DNA of 64,000 bases from positions 6,572,001 to 6,636,000 of the forward strand of contig NZ_CP086322.1 of assembly GCF_023277745.1 (NCBI RefSeq). The letters run 5' to 3'. How positions within the stretch are numbered: position 1 is the stretch's first letter; each line of letters starts with the position of its first letter. Positions 27,326-35,972 of the stretch are shown in pieces. Origin of the DNA: Streptomyces halobius. Lineage in GTDB: Bacteria > Actinomycetota > Actinomycetes > Streptomycetales > Streptomycetaceae. The translations under genes and the position numbers were made by a program. The notes under the pieces were generated by a model, which was not told the origin of the DNA, did not search any database, and saw nothing but the letters and a program-made list of their open reading frames with translations.

Positions 27326-27520
27326 TCAGCAGCCAGCAGCCGGTGTCTGGAAGGTTCCTTGGCCCTTCACCCACATCACCCTGATAGCGGGAGCGCACCG
27401 CTGAGCGTCGTCCCATTTCGTCCAGGTCTTCGACTTGGTGGTGCCGGATTTCTGTGTGAACTGTCCGCCCCAGGAGGTGTTTCCCTTGTAGGTGTAGCCG
27501 AGCTTCGCGGTGATCTGGCA
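27326..27520 (-). pseudogene. C-terminal fragment of a secreted protein, family unknown
   Basis: An open stretch of 64 codons ending in TGA at 27326 reads ITAKLGYTYKGNTSWGG, FTQKSGTTKSKTWTKWDDA, then CAPAIRVMWVKGQGTFQTP. Aromatic-rich, Cys-containing and Thr-rich composition suggests an exported protein. No start is present, and the reading overlaps the extended end of the VanZ gene in another frame. Confidence 0.5.
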
Positions 27521-28962
27521 TCACCCTCCTCCGGATCGTCCAGCTTCTCCTTCTGGCTGGCACGGGAGTCGACCTTGCCGGTCGTGGCGTCCACATAGAC
27601 GGGCGGTATTTCCACCGAGGGGTCGTCTGCGGCGAAGGTCGTAAGCCATTGGATCCGCCACTTGCCGTCACGTTGAACTGCCAGCAGTTCACTGCCGGCG
27701 GGGTGGATGCCCTCTGCCCGTCCGGGACGCTTCACGTCGCCGAGTGCGGTCTGCTCGGCTTGTTCCTTCTTCACCTTCAAGGGAGGGAGTCCACTGGGAT
27801 CTTCTGCGGTGCGAGCGAGAAGTTGGGACACCCAGCCGGCGGTATTGATCTGAACGTCCAGCCGTATGGGCATCAAGACCCCTGAGTCGGCGCGCCGCCG
27901 CCAGCTCACCATCCATCCGAGTTCGGCCTTGTCACCGACGGGGTAGACCTGCGGCGTAGCTGCGTGCAGTTCTTTGGCGAAGTGGGCCTCGGCGTAGGTT
28001 CGGGCGATGCGCAGGGCGTCTTGTTCACCCGTAGGCGCGTTGCTGACTCCGGAAACCGGGTAGCTTGCCGACGTGGTCTCACTGGAGTTCTCCAGGCTGA
28101 CCGTGAGCTGGTCGGTGTCAGGCCAGGAGAGTTCGGCAAACCCCTGGTCCAGGGCGATGAGCAACTTGTCAGGAACGTCCTCCACGCCGGACTGAAGTTG
28201 CACATTACTGATGACATATCGGTCACCGAACGCCTTGTGTATGGCCTTCTTCGCCGCCGCCTTCTCCTTGCTTCCGGTGAATTGCAAACTGGTGGCATCG
28301 ACCGAAATCAAGGTCACCCATGCCGTGCAGACAACACCGGCAACGAGCAACGCCACACCAGCAGCGATTGCGCTCCCCCGCGCATGTGTCCGCGCTGGGG
28401 CGACCCGGCACTTGGTCAAGTGCAAGATTCCCCACGAGGCCAAGGCGCCGACGATCCCGCCAAGGGAGTTCATCTGGAGGTCGCTGCTGTCGCACCCCCG
28501 GCTGACACCGGGCAGCAGCGTCTGCAGCAACTCGGTTGCCAGGGACAGCAGCACGCTGCCGACCAGCACAGGCAGAAGCGCCCGCAGAGCCATCAGCCCA
28601 AAGAAGCCGATCGGGAGAAAGAGCAGAAGGTTCAGCAACCCCTGCTGCGTGGCAAACGGTTCGGCGATATCACGGTTGATGATGCAAATGCTCGATGGGC
28701 CTGAGAATTCTCCCCCGCTCGGCAGAAGGAGAGTCAAAGCAAATTCGGCTCCGACGGATGCTCCGAGGGCCGCGAAGGGCCACGGTCGTCCAATCGTGCG
28801 TTTTGTGAGAAGGAAGCAGATCGCAGCCACGACGAGCACAGCTGTGGACGCGATGACTATGAAGTCAGTCTGACCTTTGAATATGGCAGTGAACACGAAG
28901 TGCAGCGTCCCAATACTCAAGAGAACAAAAGAAGTTGAAGCACTGACCTCCCTGGACTGCAT
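27376..28962 (-). CDS. VanZ-domain membrane protein with large C-terminal extracytoplasmic region
   Basis: 528 residues as an open frame. The N-terminal ~200 residues hold about five membrane segments and the VanZ-like core: LNLLLFLPIGFFGLMALRAL, LLSLATELLQTLLPGVSRGC and SSDLQMNSLGGIVGAL, with the acidic residues typical of the family. A further membrane segment (ALLVAGVVCTAWVTLISV) leads into ~270 residues of predicted outside domain with no motif I know. The last ~50 residues (after DDPEEG, below about 27523) are Ser/Pro/Arg-rich. They overlap the secreted-protein relic in another frame, so the original C terminus was probably lost by a deletion. Lower GC than its surroundings. Confidence 0.65.
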   Translation of the reverse strand: MQSREVSASTSFVLLSIGTLHFVFTAIFKGQTDFIVIASTAVLVVAAICFLLTKRTIGRPWPFAALGASVGAEFALTLLLPSGGEFSGPSSICIINRDIAEPFATQQGLLNLLLFLPIGFFGLMALRALLPVLVGSVLLSLATELLQTLLPGVSRGCDSSDLQMNSLGGIVGALASWGILHLTKCRVAPARTHARGSAIAAGVALLVAGVVCTAWVTLISVDATSLQFTGSKEKAAAKKAIHKAFGDRYVISNVQLQSGVEDVPDKLLIALDQGFAELSWPDTDQLTVSLENSSETTSASYPVSGVSNAPTGEQDALRIARTYAEAHFAKELHAATPQVYPVGDKAELGWMVSWRRRADSGVLMPIRLDVQINTAGWVSQLLARTAEDPSGLPPLKVKKEQAEQTALGDVKRPGRAEGIHPAGSELLAVQRDGKWRIQWLTTFAADDPSVEIPPVYVDATTGKVDSRASQKEKLDDPEEGDARSPRSSATPTRETPPGADSSHRNPAPPSRRPGRNGTTLSGALPLSG

Positions 28963-29516
28963 CCTGGAGGCAAGGGCACGAGTCTCAGTGGGTGCAGTCG
29001 GCAGGCGGCGTCTGGAATGTCTGCCGCCCGCTTACCTGCAGCATCCCGACCGTGGCGGAACAGTACGAAACACCGCTTCAGCTGCTGGTCTTGGTTGTTC
29101 CGCTGCTCTGGCTGAACCAGCCACCCCGGTGAGGTGACGTCTGCGACACGACACATGTGCACGCTCATTGACAGACCGTCCCTCGGCAGGCGCGCCCGGA
29201 CCGCGATCGCACCCCGCAGCGCGCGCCGGATAAACCTCGCGGTACGTGGGCGGCGAAGTGGAGCCGTGATCGGTACGCGTACGTCACCACCACCGGGCAG
29301 TGCGTCACTGTGAGTTGATCGTGGCCGAGCAGGGTCAGGTGCCGGACTGTTCCGGACGGCTACGGAGTGCGAATCGGTCTGATGCCGTGCGAGCAGCACG
29401 AGCAGTAGGACCGCGGTGACGGTTGGGGCGTCGCCGGTAAGGGGCAGGGTGCGGGGAGTTACAGGATGCGCCAGCAGAGACATCCGCCAGCAGGACTCTG
29501 GTCACGTGCTTGGGTA
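28963..29516. other. No gene recognised; degraded sequence
   Basis: Only weak open frames, none protein-like for its full length. A short plus-strand stretch (about 29040-29133) reads VAEQYETPLQLLVLVVPLLW and could be the tail of a lost membrane protein, but nothing supports it upstream. Confidence 0.4.
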
Positions 29517-29909
29517 TCAAGGATCGTGCTCCGGAGTGGTGTCGTAGTTGTGCAGGCGGGTTCCGTCGGGGCCGTACACGTTGAGTACATAGCCCTGATC
29601 GAGGCGGATGCCTTGCCGGGTCAGGAAGGAAGCCAGGTTGGTGGCGAAGTCGTCGAAGTTCTTGTAGCCGGCCTTCTTGTGGGTCCACACGCTCAGCATG
29701 AGCACGCCCTTGCGGTTCTTCGTGTGGTCGATGCCGTAGACGTCGGCGTCTCCTCCGGTCTCGCGGTAGCGGTCGGCCAGTTCCGTGCCGGCCTGCGAGG
29801 AGGTTGCGGTGGTGGTCGGCGGGCCCGATGGACGAGCTTCGCCGGAGAAGTCACACCCTGTGAGAAGAACGGCAGCAGTCAGAAAGAGAACAGGCAGAAT
29901 TCGTCTCAT
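29517..29909 (-). CDS. Small lipoprotein, function unknown
   Basis: 130 residues. A clear lipoprotein signal peptide (MRRILPVLFLTAAVLLTGC) with the lipobox LLTGC is followed by a Ser/Thr/Pro spacer. A compact domain contains DVYGIDHTKNRKGVLMLSVW, YKNFDDFATNLASFL and YVLNVYGPDGTRLHNYD. I do not recognise the family. Composition and codon use look functional, unlike the surrounding relics, so this may be cargo of the former element. ATG at 29909. Confidence 0.7.
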   Translation of the reverse strand: MRRILPVLFLTAAVLLTGCDFSGEARPSGPPTTTATSSQAGTELADRYRETGGDADVYGIDHTKNRKGVLMLSVWTHKKAGYKNFDDFATNLASFLTRQGIRLDQGYVLNVYGPDGTRLHNYDTTPEHDP

Positions 29910-30456
29910 CGCGCGAGTGTCCTCGAAGCTACGGCTTCACGGTGACAGTGAGGGGTGGAGTGCAATCCACCCGCATTACTGGCGAGACCCCGTGTCGACG
30001 CGATGATTGTGCTCCAAACAGCAAGGCGCAGCCTCGGCCTTGAGCTCTTGGTCATTAGCTGTCCCCCTTGAATCAACGCAGTGATCGTGAGCCGGGATGG
30101 CTGTCCGGCTCCCATCGCTGAAGCTGGCCCCTGCCTGGAGCTGGAAGGTTGTTTGTCGGGTCACCGCTCGCAGGGAGCCCGAACTGTGCCCCTCAAACGC
30201 ATCCCGGAGGTCTTTGGTCGGCGGCCCGATGGTCAGTCGAGCCAACATGACCGTAGGTAGTTGATGCGCCTTAAACAACTGAACAAGCGTCACCTAAGTG
30301 GCCAAACGGGGTAAGTTGTAGCTATCGCTCTATATGCCGCTCATCACGGTTGCATCATCCAGAGCTACGAAATCGCAACGAGGTGGGAACAAATCGACTA
30401 ACAATCCTGCGTGGTGACAGGGCGTTGGCAGAGGCCGTGGCCGCAACATCGCTGGA
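29910..30456. other. No gene recognised; AT-richer degraded stretch
   Basis: About 550 bp with no convincing frame. It is visibly richer in A and T than the rest of the window. A minus-strand frame near 30250-30060 has coding-like composition but no recognisable motif or start. Confidence 0.4.
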
Positions 30457-30783
30457 ATGCGTAACCTGATGGCCGGGCACGTCGCCTGGCGCACGTTCGT
30501 GCGCTCGTTGCCCACGGGAGTGTCACGAAGGTGGCACGGGAGTTGGACAAGTCACGGACGCTTATGGGCCCGGTGGTCGAGGGAGTACGCCTGGGTGATG
30601 CGGGCGATGGCGTACGACCGTGAGCAGGACCGTGTGTTCCTCGCGGAGCAGCGGCAGGCCCGGCGGGATATCACCCGTCGGCACGCCAAGCTGGCGCAGG
30701 CGTTCTTGAGGAAGGCCGTGGCGCGCTCTGGGCCCTTGATCTGGGCGTGCTGTCGCCGGGCGAGCTGCTGCGGTGCTTTTAAA
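30457..30783 (+). pseudogene. Phage small-terminase-like protein, frameshifted
   Basis: Three frames in series give the layout of a Streptomyces phage small-terminase-like protein: HVAWRTFVRSLPT, then SVTKVARELDKSRTLMG (helix-turn-helix-like), then RWSREYAWVMRAMAYDREQD with RRDITRRHAKLAQAFLRKAV. The last piece is LWALDLGVLSPGELLRCF, ending in TAA at 30781. Two frame changes (near 30565 and 30720) inactivate it. Family assignment is by remembered pattern, not alignment. Confidence 0.6.
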
Positions 30784-30888
30784 GGTCGCGGCCGCGCCAC
30801 GCTGCCCGTGACGCCCGGGGAGGCATCACGGGCAGGCGGGTCAAGCATCGGGGCATCGGGGCGATGAGTGCCAAGTTCGGGTGGGCTT

Positions 30889-30919
30889 CGGAGTGCCGGG
30901 AAGAAGCCCCGGCACTCCG
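30889..30919. terminator. 12-bp hairpin downstream of the terminase relic
   Basis: CGGAGTGCCGGG and CCCGGCACTCCG form a perfect stem with a 7-nt loop. No T-run. Confidence 0.5.
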
Positions 30920-31096
30920 CGCGAGTAGTCGCCACACACATGTTTCGACGCAGATCAGAAGCGATATGTGGCACTCCTCATGCGTGAGCGATGCGTGAGC
31001 GGACGCCCCCGGACCGCCTCCGTGAAGCCTGCTCAGAGACTGTCCGAGCTGGACATCATCACCCATCTGACCTGCGACAATGTCCGCGATCTAGAT

Positions 31097-31128
31097 AGGG
31101 CCGCCATGGACGACATGGCGGCCCTTTT
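31097..31128 (+). terminator. Strong intrinsic terminator at the right edge of the accessory segment
   Basis: AGGGCCGCCATG and CATGGCGGCCCT form a perfect 12-bp stem with a 5-nt loop, followed by TTTT on the plus strand. It lies 32 bp from the end of the convergent glycosyltransferase gene. Confidence 0.8.
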
Positions 31129-31159
31129 CCCGGTTCCGGGGCAGCGGACGGTGGCGGCT

Positions 31160-32035
31160 CTAGACCACCGGTGGGCGGCCCAGCCTCGTCATACGCCACA
31201 CCGTGCGCCAGCGCATCGGCTTGCGGCGGCCGCACGGGGTCCGGACTCCTTCGGCGAAACCGCCGGCCCAGGCCCGCAGCCCCGCCGCCGACCGGCTCCG
31301 GGCAGCGGTCAGCAGCGCCCACACCCCCAGGTAGACCGGCACCAGGACCGCCGGGAGATGCCGCTTGGCCAGCCACACCCGGTTTCTGGCCACCATGCGG
31401 TGATAGACGGCGTGCCGGGTGGGCGACGTCCAAGGGTGCTGCAGCACGATCTCCGGCTCGTAGCGGATCCGCCAGCCGTCGTCCAGGGCCCGCCACGCGA
31501 GGTCGGTCTCCTCGTGCGCGTAGAAGAAGTCGTCCGGCCAGCCGCCGATTCCGTCCAGCATCGGCATGGACAGCGCGTGACCGCCGCCGAGGAACGTCGT
31601 GACGAGGCCGCCGCGCGCCGGGTCTCCGACGCGGAGGCGGGGGACGTGCCGTCGCTGGGTGCGTCCCCGTTCGTCGGCGATCCGAAAGCTCACGATCCCC
31701 AAGGCGGGGTCGCGCGCGTACAGCTCTTCCAGCCGGCTGAAGACGTCCGCGCTGATCAGCAGTCCGTCGTCGTCGAGGTCGACCACCACGTCCACGTCTC
31801 CGGACGTGCGCAGCTCCTCCAGCGCCGCGTTCCGGCCGCCGGAGACCCCCAGATTCTCGCTCAGCTCGATGCCCGTCGTGCCGTCGGGCAAGGGGGGCAG
31901 CGGGGAGCCGTTTCCGACGACCACGATCCGGGTCGCCGGGAGGTCCTGCTTGGCGACCGAGTCGAGCAGCGCCTGCAGCTCGGCGGGGCGGTTCCCCATG
32001 GTCAGGATGGCGACGCCTACGCGCAGATGAGGCAC
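31160..32035 (-). CDS. Family-2 glycosyltransferase
   Basis: 291 residues, GT-A fold. RVGVAILTMGNRPAELQALL opens the nucleotide-binding half. NLGVSGGRNAALEEL and VDVVVDLDDDGLLISADVF hold the DxD-type metal site, and FFYAHEETDLAWRALDDGW is the ED motif of family-2 inverting enzymes. The C terminus has one hydrophobic segment (VLVPVYLGVWALLTAA) that may anchor it to the membrane. GTG at 32035 has GGAG seven bases upstream and the fold starts right there; ATG at 32080 is possible but lacks a ribosome site. Sugar and acceptor are unknown; the glycan cluster starts 4 kb away. Confidence 0.85.
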   Translation of the reverse strand: MPHLRVGVAILTMGNRPAELQALLDSVAKQDLPATRIVVVGNGSPLPPLPDGTTGIELSENLGVSGGRNAALEELRTSGDVDVVVDLDDDGLLISADVFSRLEELYARDPALGIVSFRIADERGRTQRRHVPRLRVGDPARGGLVTTFLGGGHALSMPMLDGIGGWPDDFFYAHEETDLAWRALDDGWRIRYEPEIVLQHPWTSPTRHAVYHRMVARNRVWLAKRHLPAVLVPVYLGVWALLTAARSRSAAGLRAWAGGFAEGVRTPCGRRKPMRWRTVWRMTRLGRPPVV

Positions 32036-32358
32036 ATGAATGCTCCGTTCTGGTGACTGGCGGAGGATGCTAGCCGTCATGGCGTGGTGAGGGCGGATAT
32101 GTGTCGTACGGGGGTGCGAGTGCCGCCCGACCTGGCCTTCTCTATGGAGCTGCGGCCGATCTCCGAAGACTTCGTGCCCCAGGCGCCGGCTGTTTCCGGT
32201 CTCGATCGCGATCGACTGCCGGGTGAGGCGCCGTCCGCCGAGAGCGCGATGGCGGCTGCCGCAAGTTGGGCAACGGCTGAGGACGCCGCCGAGCCGGCCC
32301 ACGTCTTCGAGGCCGTGGTGCGCAGCCGCGGCGGTGGCTGATGGCAGCGGCCAGGGCG

Positions 32359-33150
32359 TCAGGACTCGGCGGCCTCCCCGTCGGCCAGGATGCTCGGGCG
32401 GGCGACGAACTCCCTCTCCGGGCTGAAGCGCACCGCGAGGCCGTCGGCCAGGGAGCGCAGCGCGCCGGCGCAGTCACCGCGGAACGAGGAGCCGTGCATG
32501 ACGGCCAGCGTCCGCGGCTTCAGCTTGGCGAGGGAGCGCAGCGTCTCGACCGCCGCGGTCAGGCAGGAGGTCTGACGGAGCATCTCCTCGGCTTCCAGAG
32601 CGACCTCGACCAGATCGTCCTCGGTGACCGCGGGGCCGTTGCCGACGTGGGTGAAGAGGTCACCGCACAGCAGCGTGCGGGTGGTCTCCTCGTACAGCAC
32701 CCGTGACTCCCAATTATGCGGCACATGCGGGGTGTTGAGGTTCCGGACACGGCGGCGGCGCACCTTCTTGCCGCCCAGGTCGAGCGTCTCCTCGTGGGCC
32801 ATCGGGCGCGGCGGACGGTCGGCCAGGTCGTTGAGGGAGACCAGACAGCCGAGCAGGCCGTGGGCCACCTCGGCGTGCGGGGCCGCGGCCAGGAACTGGT
32901 TCATGGCGCCGCACTCGTCCGCCTCGACATGCCCGAAGGTCAGCCAGCGCAGCCGGTCCAGGGGCACCACCCGGCCGACGGCTTCCGAGACGGCGGGGAA
33001 CAGCGACCGCATGCCCGTGTGGAAGAGCAGCGGTTCCTCCGCGTCGACCAGGAATTGGTTGAAGGTGAACCCCGCGGGCGGCGCGATCTCGGGTACGAAG
33101 GTGGATACCCGGTAGATGCCCTCGGCTATCTCATCGACGGATGTCTCCAT
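32359..33150 (-). CDS. MBL-fold metallo-hydrolase (flavodiiron-like beta-lactamase fold)
   Basis: 263 residues. The fold runs from GIYRVSTFVPEIAPPAGFTF, with FNQFLVDAEEPLLFHTGMRS, FGHVEADECGAMNQFLAA (metal-site region, with His-x-Glu-x-Asp as in the diiron-type MBL proteins) and LYEETTRTLLCGDLFTHVGN to LKPRTLAVMHGSSFRGD. The His-x-Glu-x-Asp motif in place of His-x-His-x-Asp-His is characteristic of the flavodiiron/ODP branch. No flavodoxin domain is attached. Activity is unknown. ATG at 33150 has GGAAGGA ten bases upstream. Confidence 0.78.
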   Translation of the reverse strand: METSVDEIAEGIYRVSTFVPEIAPPAGFTFNQFLVDAEEPLLFHTGMRSLFPAVSEAVGRVVPLDRLRWLTFGHVEADECGAMNQFLAAAPHAEVAHGLLGCLVSLNDLADRPPRPMAHEETLDLGGKKVRRRRVRNLNTPHVPHNWESRVLYEETTRTLLCGDLFTHVGNGPAVTEDDLVEVALEAEEMLRQTSCLTAAVETLRSLAKLKPRTLAVMHGSSFRGDCAGALRSLADGLAVRFSPEREFVARPSILADGEAAES

Positions 33151-33221
33151 GAGCAGCACGTCCTTCCAGCACCACCCCCTGCCCATGGTAGATCCGGGAA
33201 ACGGGTCGTGCCGGGCGAGGT

Positions 33222-33382
33222 GGCCGCCCGCTTCCCCGCGGCGCGGAGTCCGAAGTGGGGCCCGGCGATGTGTTCGTCGTCTCTCCCGGGCATGACGCCT
33301 GGGTCGTCGGGGACGAACAGTGCGTGGTGAACGACTTCGCCGGCGGTATGGCGGCCGAGTACGGCAAGGCGAACGGGGAGTG
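33222..33382 (+). pseudogene. C-terminal fragment of a cupin protein
   Basis: An open stretch ending in TGA at 33382 reads ESEVGPGDVFVVSPGHDAWV, then VGDEQCVVNDFAGGMAAEYG. GPGD followed by PPGHDAWVVGDE is the typical second cupin motif. No start and no first motif are present upstream, so only the last ~45 residues survive. Confidence 0.6.
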
Positions 33383-33424
33383 ACAGGCCGGGTCTTCCGG
33401 AATGACGAGGTTCTTCCGTATGTC

Positions 33425-33446
33425 GGAATGCGGAATGCGGAATGCG
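33425..33446. repeat. Heptamer tandem repeat
   Basis: GGAATGC three times in a row with a partial fourth, in the gap before the thioredoxin gene. Nothing else is seen in 33383-33637. Confidence 0.8.
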
Positions 33447-33637
33447 GCATGCGGGCTGTCGGGTATCGGCGTGTGGTCGCCCACGCCGATTCGTCTGTCT
33501 TCAGGTGTCTAGGACGGCGTCCCGTGGGCAGGGGAGCGGGACGGTCCGGCACGCGCGGCGGAACAGGGCGCACGGTGTGCTTGTTACCCCAGCTGGACAC
33601 TTACGGGACACCCACGACAGATCGGAAGCAGGCAGGC

Positions 33638-34021
33638 ATGGCCACCATTGAGCTCACCAAGGACAACTTCGACGAGATCGTCTCCGGCGGCGATTTCGTC
33701 CTGATCGACTTCTGGGCCGAGTGGTGCGGCCCCTGCAAACAGTTCGGCCCGGTCTTCGAGCGGTCGTCCGAGAAGCACGACGACCTGGTCTTCGCCAAGG
33801 TCGACACGGAGGCACAGCCCGAGCTGGCCGCCGCCTTCGAGATCCAGTCCATCCCCACGCTGATGATCGTCCGCGACAACATCGCGGTGTTCGCCCAGGC
33901 GGGCGCGCTGCCGGAGGCCGTCCTGGAGGACGTCATCGGGCAGGCCCGCGGACTGGACATGGACGAGGTACGGGCCTCGGTCGCGGAGGCCCAGCAGGGT
34001 GGGCAGGCAGCGGGCGCGTGA
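33638..34021 (+). CDS. trxA: Thioredoxin
   Basis: 127 residues. The redox site is FWAEWCGPCKQFGPVFE near residue 28, the cis-Pro segment is FEIQSIPTLMIV, and the last helix is LPEAVLEDVIGQARG. It is cytoplasmic, with no signal peptide. The final ~20 residues (DEVRASVAEAQQGGQAAGA) extend beyond the canonical fold. ATG at 33638. The stop overlaps the GTG of the phosphatase gene (GTGA), so the pair is translationally coupled. It is one of several Streptomyces thioredoxins; no thioredoxin reductase is adjacent. Confidence 0.9.
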   Translation: MATIELTKDNFDEIVSGGDFVLIDFWAEWCGPCKQFGPVFERSSEKHDDLVFAKVDTEAQPELAAAFEIQSIPTLMIVRDNIAVFAQAGALPEAVLEDVIGQARGLDMDEVRASVAEAQQGGQAAGA

Positions 34022-34614
34022 GTGAGCTGCTGCTGATCCGGCACGGCGAAACCGAGTGGAGCCGCGCGGGGCGGCACACCGGCTGGACCGATCTGCCGCT
34101 CACCACCGCAGGTGAGGAGCAGGCCCGCGCACTGCGGCCGCTGCTGTCCGGCCGCAGGATCGGGCGGGTCCGCGCCAGCCCGATGGCGCGGGCGCTGCGC
34201 ACCGCCGAGCTGGCGGGTCTCGCGCGGCCGGAGACCGATGCCGAGCTGCGGGAATGGGATTACGGCGGCTACGAGGGCGTCACCACGGCCGAGATCCACC
34301 GCGGCAGGCCCGGCTGGTATCTGTTCACCGACGGTGTCGCCCCCGGGCCCGAGGAGCATCCCGGGGAGTCGCCCGAGCAGGTCGGGGCGCGGGCCGACCG
34401 GGTGCTGGCGCGGATCGCGCCCTGGCTCGATGCCGATGAGGGCGATGTGGTGCTGGTGGCGCATGCGCACTTTCTGCGGGTGCTGACCGCCCGCAGGCTC
34501 GGGTTGCCGGCCGCGGCGGGCGGACTGTTCACGTTCGAGACCGGGACGGTCGGGGTGCTGGGGAGTGAGCACGGTCGGCCGGCGGTGGTCGCGTGGAACG
34601 CCCGGAGCCTTTGA
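34018..34614 (+). CDS. Histidine phosphatase (phosphoglycerate-mutase-like) family protein
   Basis: 198 residues. The catalytic histidine motif is LLLIRHGETEWSRAGRHTG at the N terminus, with the second Arg in RVRASPMARALRTAELAG, the acid in LREWDYGGYEG and the second His in VLVAHAHFLRVLTARRLG. Small stand-alone members are broad phosphatases acting on sugar phosphates or other metabolites. Substrate unknown. GTG at 34018 overlaps the thioredoxin stop by 4 nt. Confidence 0.87.
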   Translation: MSELLLIRHGETEWSRAGRHTGWTDLPLTTAGEEQARALRPLLSGRRIGRVRASPMARALRTAELAGLARPETDAELREWDYGGYEGVTTAEIHRGRPGWYLFTDGVAPGPEEHPGESPEQVGARADRVLARIAPWLDADEGDVVLVAHAHFLRVLTARRLGLPAAAGGLFTFETGTVGVLGSEHGRPAVVAWNARSL

Positions 34615-34756
34615 CGCGAGCGGGGGGCTGTGAAGACTCCGGGTCGTGAGGTGGTCTGCGCCTGTGAGGTGGCCTGGGCCTGTGAGGGGCTGCGCGGGTT
34701 ACCGGGCTACGGGGCCATCGGGCCGCCGCGGGGCTACCGGGCCATCGGCCGACGGC

Positions 34757-35788
34757 TCACCGGGCCATCGGGTCGAGGTGCAGGGGTTCCACCTTGCCCT
34801 CGATCATGGCGCCCAGTCCCTGTACGGCGCAGGTGCTGGGGAAGTCCGCGATATGCACCGGCATGGTGGTGGCCTGATGGATCATCGACTCCAGGCCGGG
34901 GATCAGCGCGCTGCCGCCCGCGAGCATCAGACCGCGCTCCCCGAGGTCGGCGACCAGGTCCGGCGGGCAGCGGCGGAGGACCGCCCCGATGCCGTCGAGA
35001 ATCGCGGTCAGAGGGGTGGCGACGGCATGCCGGATCCGCTCGGGGTCGACGAACACGGAGCGGGCCTGGCCGCTGTGTACGTCCCGGCCGTGCACTTCGT
35101 TCGCACCCGAGGCGGCTCCGTCGCCGTTCGAGAGCAGCAGGTGCATCGGGCGTACGCCCCGGCCCCGCAGCATCAGCTGGTGGTGCAGCCGCAGATGCTG
35201 GATGACCGCGTGATCGATGGCATTGCCGCCCACGGGGACGGTCTCGGCGGCCACGATCGAACCGAGTGAGAGCACCGCGACCTGTGTGGTTCCGGCACCG
35301 CACACCACGATCATGGTCGCTTCGGGGTGCTCCACCGGGAGTCCGCAGCCGACGGCCGCGGCGATCAGCGTGTCGACCAGCTCCACCTGGCGGGCGCCGA
35401 CGCCGGTGAGCGTCTCCACGGCGGCCCGCTGGGTGAGCGGATGGCTGCCGTGCGGGAGGCAGACCGCGGCCCGCAGCACGCGCCGACGCCACCAGCCCCT
35501 GCGCAGCTTTTCGCTGATCAGGCTGCGCAGCAGCCGCTGGGCCATGTCGATGTCCACCACGGTGCCGCCGGTGACCGGGCGGAACACCCGAATGTGGTCG
35601 GGGGTGCGGCCGTCCATCTTCTCGGCCTGGGTGCCGACGGCCAGCATCGCGCCGGTGCGGACATTGACCGCGGCGGCGGTCGGTTCATCGATGAGCAGGC
35701 CCTGGTTCTTGACATACACCCTGGTCCGGGCCGCGCCCATGTCGACGGCGGTCGAGCAGCGCCGCAGCTGGGCCAGGCTGATGGTCAT
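34757..35788 (-). CDS. mbl: MreB/Mbl-family actin-like protein
   Basis: 343 residues. Actin-fold phosphate loops are present: TAVDMGAARTRVYVKNQGLL (phosphate 1), TMIVVCGAGTTQVAVLSLGS (phosphate 2) and GLMLAGGSALIPGLESMI (adenosine loop). LLIDEPTAAAVNVRTGAMLA and VFRPVTGGTVVDIDMAQRLL match MreB. It is divergent from classic MreB in several loops, as is the second actin homologue (Mbl) of Streptomyces that helps build the spore wall. ATG at 35788 has GGAGGAA upstream. The gap to the phosphatase gene (34615-34756) contains CCGGGCTAC/CCATCGG repeats and no gene. Confidence 0.8.
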   Translation of the reverse strand: MTISLAQLRRCSTAVDMGAARTRVYVKNQGLLIDEPTAAAVNVRTGAMLAVGTQAEKMDGRTPDHIRVFRPVTGGTVVDIDMAQRLLRSLISEKLRRGWWRRRVLRAAVCLPHGSHPLTQRAAVETLTGVGARQVELVDTLIAAAVGCGLPVEHPEATMIVVCGAGTTQVAVLSLGSIVAAETVPVGGNAIDHAVIQHLRLHHQLMLRGRGVRPMHLLLSNGDGAASGANEVHGRDVHSGQARSVFVDPERIRHAVATPLTAILDGIGAVLRRCPPDLVADLGERGLMLAGGSALIPGLESMIHQATTMPVHIADFPSTCAVQGLGAMIEGKVEPLHLDPMAR

Positions 35789-35972
35789 GGGTGATTCCTC
35801 CCCAAGGGGACTGGTATGGATGGAGTACTCGCACGTGACCATGCGCACCTGATCACTCGTACGCCATCCTCCGGTCGTGGCACGTCAGCTGCCTGCTGGG
35901 GAGGGCCAGTCGGGGGACGGGAGAAGCGGCGTGGCGCCGGGGCCCGCCCCCTGGCTCGGGGGCGGAACGGCT

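Noticed and set aside
28917..29483. A 188-residue minus-strand open frame between the VanZ and lipoprotein genes
   Set aside because: Biased, Arg/Pro-rich sequence without fold-like pattern, start context or motif; treated as non-coding relic.
25122..31130. Right-hand attachment site (copy of the tRNA 3' end)
   Set aside because: I scanned for a second GGTTCGAGTCC-CCGCCCC arrangement up to about 31.1 kb and found none, so no site is reported.
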